64,000 nt of DNA. Source: an uncultured Campylobacterales bacterium. GTDB lineage: Bacteria; Campylobacterota; Campylobacteria; Campylobacterales; Arcobacteraceae. The stretch covers positions 806,001 to 870,000 of the forward strand of contig CANLWY010000001.1 of assembly GCA_947494995.1 (NCBI GenBank), in the 5' to 3' direction. Shown here piece after piece: positions 59,702-64,000 of the stretch (the first letter of the stretch is position 1; the number at the start of each line of letters is the position of its first letter). Made by a program: the position numbers and the translations under genes. The notes under the pieces were generated by a model. The model saw only the letters and a list, made by a program, of their open reading frames with translations. It was not told the DNA's origin and did no database searches.

Positions 59702-61537
59702 TTAGAAAACCATCTTAAATTCAGCACCATTTTTATAGCTATATTCAAAGCTACCTTTTAATTGAAGAGTTGAGATAGAGTTGATAAGTTTTAATCCAAG
59801 AGTATTTGAATTATATATATCAACTTTTTTGTGTATGCCTTTTCCATTGTCTTTTATTATTAGTGTGTATTTATGATTCTCCTCTTTCATACTTATAAAA
59901 ATTTTAGGATTTTTATTATTTTTAAATGCATATTTAAAGGCATTTGTGATGATTTCATTCAAAATTAGACCACAAGGCATGGCCTTTTCTATGTTTAAAT
60001 AAATATCTTTTATTTGAACTTCTTTTTCTATTGTTGTATTGTACATATAAGTCATAGATATATTATCAAGAAGGTTTTGTACATACTCTCTAAAGGCTAT
60101 TTTATTAAGATTAGGAGATTCATATAGTTTTCTATGTAGAAGCTCCATTGTATAAATTCTCTCTTGAATATCAATAAGAGTTTTTTGAGATTTCTCTTCT
60201 TCTATTTCTTCTTGTTGTAGTTTTATTAAACTAATTGTCAAGGCTAGATTATTTTTAACTCGGTGATGAATCTCTTTTAATAAGATATCTTTTTCTTCTA
60301 ATGAAGATTGTAGTTTTTTGGTTTTTTCTTCAACTTTCAAATCAAGTGTTGTGATATTGTTCTCAAAAGAGTCAAGCATAGAGTCAAAGGCAATTCCAAG
60401 GTATCCTATATCATCATTTCCTTTGACATTACTTCTTATTTTTCTGTTTCCATTGTTTACTTCTTTTGCTGTTTGTGTTAAGGTACTAATACTTTTAAAA
60501 AGTCTTTTAAATAAAAAGAAACCAATTATTAAAGCTAAAAGAAGTGAAATAAAAGCTGCTGGTAAAATCTGTAGAAAAACTGAATCTAAGTGATTAATCA
60601 AGTCTTCTTTATAGATAGTTTTAACTAATAAAAAAATATATCCTTCATACTCTTTTTCATATAAATCAATAATCCAAGATATAGCTTTTTTATCATTTAA
60701 GGTATGTTCAATATATCCATTGTTTCTTGCATCCATAATCTGTTTTGCACTTAAGTTCCCTGTATAGATATTAGTAACATCAGACATTTTACTTAAAGTG
60801 TACTTCTCTTCACTTTTTACTTTATCCTTCTCATATAAGGGTTTATTGTTTTCATTTTTATAGGCTGAATTGAGCCAAAACATATAGGTTTTGCCCTTAT
60901 GAAGATTTTGAGTTATATTAAAGGTATTTTGAACATTTTCTTTAAGAGTTTCTTCAAAAGGGAAGTGGTTTGGGTTGAGTTTACTCTCTGTAGAGAAGAT
61001 TGTAAGTTCAACGTCATTTGCTAGCTTTTTGGTATAGAAAAGATATTTTTCTGTATCTAAATAGTCTTTTGAAATCTTTTTTGTACTAAACTCTTCCCAA
61101 GTTCCATAGTTTTTAATAAGAAGGTTTCTATAAACCTCTTCTTTTTCATTTACAAAAATATTTTTATCTTTTTTTATTGCATATGAAGCAAATTTATTAA
61201 TTGATGAGTTCTTTAGCTTTTCTTTTAGTTTTTCAAAGCTTGTTGATGGATCTGTATTCTCTTTGATTTTTGCTACTTGTAACTCCAAATAGTTTTTACT
61301 CGATTGTATCTCTAAGCTTGTTTGATTTACAATAGCTTTTCCTGCAATTCTTATTTGTTCTTGAGTTATTGATAAAACTTGTTCTATCTCTTTTATTGTA
61401 GTATTATATTGATCTTTTTGCATTTTAGGAACAATTAGTGCAAATAGAATAGTGATTAATAGAAGTGCTAATAGAAAAAGAGATATGGCAACCTTTGTAT
61501 TAAAAGAGTAAGTTTTTATATTAAGAAGTCTAGGCAA
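59702..61537 (-). CDS. Sensor histidine kinase, HisKA_2 type (receptor 3 locus)
   Basis: 611 residues, paralogue of 44168-45958: membrane helix near 16-36, a periplasmic Cache-like sensor (LHKGKTYMFWLNS ... LSKMSDV ... LSAKQIMDAR), second helix near 320-343, HAMP, KEIHHRVKNNLALTISLIKL, HATPase with NAFKYAF and KDNGKGI. The sensor part is the least conserved portion between the two and lacks the cysteines of the paralogue, suggesting different ligands. Its start overlaps the regulator's end by 8 bp. Confidence 0.9.
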   Translation of the reverse strand: MPRLLNIKTYSFNTKVAISLFLLALLLITILFALIVPKMQKDQYNTTIKEIEQVLSITQEQIRIAGKAIVNQTSLEIQSSKNYLELQVAKIKENTDPSTSFEKLKEKLKNSSINKFASYAIKKDKNIFVNEKEEVYRNLLIKNYGTWEEFSTKKISKDYLDTEKYLFYTKKLANDVELTIFSTESKLNPNHFPFEETLKENVQNTFNITQNLHKGKTYMFWLNSAYKNENNKPLYEKDKVKSEEKYTLSKMSDVTNIYTGNLSAKQIMDARNNGYIEHTLNDKKAISWIIDLYEKEYEGYIFLLVKTIYKEDLINHLDSVFLQILPAAFISLLLALIIGFFLFKRLFKSISTLTQTAKEVNNGNRKIRSNVKGNDDIGYLGIAFDSMLDSFENNITTLDLKVEEKTKKLQSSLEEKDILLKEIHHRVKNNLALTISLIKLQQEEIEEEKSQKTLIDIQERIYTMELLHRKLYESPNLNKIAFREYVQNLLDNISMTYMYNTTIEKEVQIKDIYLNIEKAMPCGLILNEIITNAFKYAFKNNKNPKIFISMKEENHKYTLIIKDNGKGIHKKVDIYNSNTLGLKLINSISTLQLKGSFEYSYKNGAEFKMVF

Positions 61538-62270
61538 TTTTTTTTGTAACCTTTATCTTATATCCTTGTTCATACATGTTTTCAAAAGGGTCAATACCAA
61601 GCTTTATTCTAAGTCTATAAATAAGGGTTCTTAGTTTTCCCATATCATATAAGTTTTCTCGCCAAATATATGCATAAATAGTTTCAAAGCCAACTATATC
61701 ACCAGGGTTTTTTGTGATGATTTCAAATAGTTTTTTTTCGTTTTTTGTAAGTTTGATTTTTTCATCATTTTGAAAAAGTTCTGAATTAATTTTATCAAAT
61801 TTTAATTCTCCCTCAAGAAATAGAAACTCAGCTTTTGATTTTTCTAAATTGTTTATATCTTTAAAAAAATATCTATGTTTATGAAGGGCTAAATTAATTG
61901 AAGCTTTTAATTCCTCATCTCTGCAAGGCTTTATAAGATAGCCATATGGTTCACATTCCATAGCATCTTTGATGGTTTTGTCATTTGTATATGAAGTAAG
62001 AAATATAATAGGGATTTTAAACTTTTTCCATATAATATTTGCTGCATCAATTCCTGTCTGTGCTGAGTTTAGATTAATGTCCATTATAATAATATCAGGA
62101 TGATGGTTTTTTGTATGAGTAATTGCTCTTGATGCTGTTGTCTCTATTCCACTAACAAAGAAACCCATTTTTTTAAGACTTACTTCTATTGCCATGGCTA
62201 AAACAACTTCATCTTCTACAATTAATACATTAATATCATCATCTTTATGAATTAAATCAAATTTTTGCAT
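61530..62270 (-). CDS. OmpR-type response regulator (receptor 3 locus)
   Basis: 246 residues. Receiver with VLIVEDE, Asp in IIIMDINL, IFLTSY and YLIKPC, and a winged-helix output domain (KLTKNEKKLFEIITKNPGD, RTLIYRLRIKLG). Paralogue of 43436-44167. Divergent from receptor 3, with a perfect Fur-like palindrome 35 nt upstream of its start. Most likely activates receptor 3 through the TGTGATTA direct repeats. Confidence 0.9.
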   Translation of the reverse strand: MQKFDLIHKDDDINVLIVEDEVVLAMAIEVSLKKMGFFVSGIETTASRAITHTKNHHPDIIIMDINLNSAQTGIDAANIIWKKFKIPIIFLTSYTNDKTIKDAMECEPYGYLIKPCRDEELKASINLALHKHRYFFKDINNLEKSKAEFLFLEGELKFDKINSELFQNDEKIKLTKNEKKLFEIITKNPGDIVGFETIYAYIWRENLYDMGKLRTLIYRLRIKLGIDPFENMYEQGYKIKVTKKIA

Positions 62271-62304
62271 AGAAGTACCTTCATAATCTATTATATTTAA
62301 GTAA

Positions 62305-62319
62305 TGATACTGAGTATCA
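62305..62319. promoter_or_regulatory. Fur-like box before the receptor 3 two-component genes
   Basis: TGATACTGAGTATCA is a perfect 15-bp palindrome, differing from consensus symmetrically at positions 6 and 10. Confidence 0.65.
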
Positions 62320-62380
62320 ATTTAAGGAGAGGTTAAACAAATATGAGTATAAATTCAAAAAACGTAAAGAATTAAGATTT

Positions 62381-62424
62381 TGTGATTATTTTGTGATTAT
62401 ATATAAGTATGATTCTCAATATCA
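62381..62424 (+). promoter_or_regulatory. Composite receptor 3 promoter: 11-bp direct repeats plus Fur-like box
   Basis: TGTGATTA (62381-62388), 3 bp, TGTGATTA (62392-62399), a 10-bp spacer, then TGATTCTCAATATCA (62410-62424). The -10 TATGAT (62408-62413) overlaps the Fur-like box, 8 bp after the second repeat. Position for position this matches the receptor 1 promoter on the other strand. Confidence 0.62.
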
Positions 62425-62442
62425 TTAAATACAAGGAAATCC

Positions 62443-64000
62443 ATGAAAAAGAATAGTAAATTATTATTCTCTCTTTCTATCTGCACTTGTTTTGCACTAA
62501 ATACAATGGCAGAAGAAAAAACAGACTTAGGAGAAGTATCAATTATAGATACTGCGTTAGAAGCACAAATTAAAAGTATTACTTCAGAAAAATTAGAAAA
62601 TCTTCAAGCAAGTGATATTAAGGATATTTTAAAATCAATGCCAAGTGTTATTGTAGATGGAAATGCAAGATATTCTCAAAAGGTGTATATTAGAGGTCTT
62701 GAAGATAAATCATCAAATATTACTATTGATGGTGCAAAAATTTCTGGTCAACTTTTTCACCACTCAGGTGACCAGACAATTGATGCAGAAATGTTAAAAA
62801 TTGGTTCAATTGAATTAGGTCCTAATTCTGCACTAAGTGGACCAGGGGTAATAAATGGTTCATTTATATATGAAACAAAAGATCCTAGTGATTATTTAAA
62901 AGAGGGTGAAAATTTTGGTGGAAAAGTCTCTGTTGGATACCAAAGTGGATTTGATAGAAAATCTCTTGATGTAGCAATATTCTCAAAAATAAATGAAAAA
63001 TTAGAGTTTGTTGGTATTGGAAACTTGTCAAAGGATGGAGAACTTTCTATTCCTAATTCTGATAATATTAAATCAAAAGAGAGTAAATTAAAAAGTGGTT
63101 TAGTAAAAGTGATTTTTAAACCAAATGATGAAAACACTTTTAAACTTTCTTATAATAAGTATCAAGACGGTGGTAATAGACAACTATCAGGAGAAAAAGC
63201 AGGAAGTTCATTAAGTTCAAATGATCGACATAATGAGATCTCAAGAGATACATATACTTTAAACTATAACTATTCTCCTCAAAATGATTTAGTAAATATA
63301 GATGCTAAACTTTATTCTTCTAAACAAGACCTTGAGATAGAGGGTGACTCTGGACCTGCATATTGGTTATGGCAGAGAGGTTTTTCTCATGAATCTGATG
63401 AGCCAACTATGAATTTTGAAAATGAAACAAAAGGGATTGATTTAAGGAACACTTCTCTTCTTAGTAATCATAAATTAACTTATGGAATTAGCTTTGATAA
63501 AGAGAAACAAGCAGCAAAAGCAGGTGGTAAGGCAAGATATACAAATGGTCCAAGAGCAGGTGAAATTGTTGATTTAAATGTAGCAGGTGGTGAAACTAAA
63601 GAGTATGCTCTTTATGTAGAAGATGAAATTGAGCTTGATAAATTATTGTTAACAATTGGAGCTAGATATGATATTCATAAGCTTGGAGGTTTATATTCAG
63701 AGAAGAATAAACAATTGTCTCCAAAACTTAAAGCAGAATATCAACTTACTGATAATCTTAAGTTAAGAGCAGGGTATGGTAGAATCTTTAAAGGCCCAGT
63801 TTTAAGTGAAACGATGTTAGTTTCTGATATTACTACAAATCCATTTAATATTAATGCTCAAACTGGTCATAATTATGAATTAGGTTTTGATTATGATTTA
63901 ACAAACGCTTTAGATGCCGATGAAGCAATCTTTGGTTTTACAGCATATACTTATAATGTAGATAATTTTATGCATCCAACTAAAAATATCTATTTAAGAA
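62443..64000 (+). CDS. TonB-dependent receptor 3, 3' end beyond window
   Basis: At least 519 residues, still open at the window end. Not given as a single entry in the track because it has no stop. Signal peptide (LLFSLSICTCFALNTMA), plug with SDIKDILKSMPSVIVDG, VYIRGLEDKSSNITIDGAKI, and LGPNSALSGPGVINGSFIYETK, followed by barrel strands. The FHH-containing plug loop and this wording ally it with receptor 1. AAGGAAATCC precedes the ATG. Divergent from a dedicated two-component system. Substrate unknown. Confidence 0.92.
   Translation, partial: MKKNSKLLFSLSICTCFALNTMAEEKTDLGEVSIIDTALEAQIKSITSEKLENLQASDIKDILKSMPSVIVDGNARYSQKVYIRGLEDKSSNITIDGAKISGQLFHHSGDQTIDAEMLKIGSIELGPNSALSGPGVINGSFIYETKDPSDYLKEGENFGGKVSVGYQSGFDRKSLDVAIFSKINEKLEFVGIGNLSKDGELSIPNSDNIKSKESKLKSGLVKVIFKPNDENTFKLSYNKYQDGGNRQLSGEKAGSSLSSNDRHNEISRDTYTLNYNYSPQNDLVNIDAKLYSSKQDLEIEGDSGPAYWLWQRGFSHESDEPTMNFENETKGIDLRNTSLLSNHKLTYGISFDKEKQAAKAGGKARYTNGPRAGEIVDLNVAGGETKEYALYVEDEIELDKLLLTIGARYDIHKLGGLYSEKNKQLSPKLKAEYQLTDNLKLRAGYGRIFKGPVLSETMLVSDITTNPFNINAQTGHNYELGFDYDLTNALDADEAIFGFTAYTYNVDNFMHPTKNIYLR

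Noticed and set aside
1-64000. CRISPR arrays, insertion sequences, prophage genes, tRNA or rRNA genes
   Set aside because: No regularly spaced repeats, transposase or integrase motifs, or tRNA cloverleaf/CCA patterns were noticed while reading both strands; a tRNAscan or ISfinder run would settle it.

Overview
The window is AT-rich, densely packed bacterial chromosome. Short intergenic gaps, AAGGA-type ribosome sites, the BamD/Lon/RdgB/ProC/ValS protein types and the LapD/LapG pair suggest Campylobacterota, most likely an Arcobacteraceae member (Arcobacter sensu lato) and probably marine. This assignment is inference from protein style; no rRNA or tRNA gene was found to confirm it.

The left half (1-31.7 kb) is mostly housekeeping and envelope biology. 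It holds the tail of msrQ, two tandem near-identical candidate small RNAs, a UvrD/Rep helicase, valS, an orphan RND transporter, lapG-lapD (c-di-GMP-controlled adhesin retention), a YajR-like MFS carrier, rdgB, three pseudopilin-like genes downstream of proC, bamD, lon, a rhomboid protease, a chemoreceptor, a Y-family polymerase, an MscS channel, a DUF2325-to-flavodoxin operon and an L,D-transpeptidase.

The right half (31.7-64 kb) reads as one iron-limitation island. It carries: an imelysin / di-haem oxidoreductase / imelysin / fatty-acid-hydroxylase-like / di-haem peroxidase operon; an operon of four small unknown proteins behind a perfect Fur-like palindrome; two copies of a four-gene ferric-siderophore module (TonB-dependent receptor, small DUF3649-like membrane protein, PepSY membrane protein, small periplasmic anchored protein); a third TonB-dependent receptor cut by the window end; a TonB2-type energising operon (DUF3450, TtpC-like, ExbB, ExbD, TonB, TPR); and an ankyrin / Ni-superoxide dismutase / SodX operon. 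No siderophore biosynthesis gene is visible, so the receptors probably import siderophores or other chelates made by other organisms.

Regulation is unusually readable. At least eleven 15-bp sites resembling TGATAATnATTATCA (Fur type) precede the iron operons. Receptors 1 and 3 are each divergent from a paralogous two-component system, and their promoters share one architecture: two TGTGATT(A/T) direct repeats at 11-bp spacing, 10 bp, then a Fur-like box overlapping a TATGAT -10. Receptor 2 instead follows an AraC-family regulator, with a pair of 21-bp-spaced direct repeats in front of it. At the far left, the twin sRNA promoters each carry four TTAA-type repeats at exact 11-bp steps ending about 10 bp before TATAAT, the layout of a doubled Pho box.

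The logic suggested for the island is that iron starvation lifts Fur repression, substrate-specific regulators choose which receptor to express, the TonB2 complex energises uptake, PepSY proteins may release or reduce the iron, and flavodoxin and Ni-SOD replace iron-dependent proteins.
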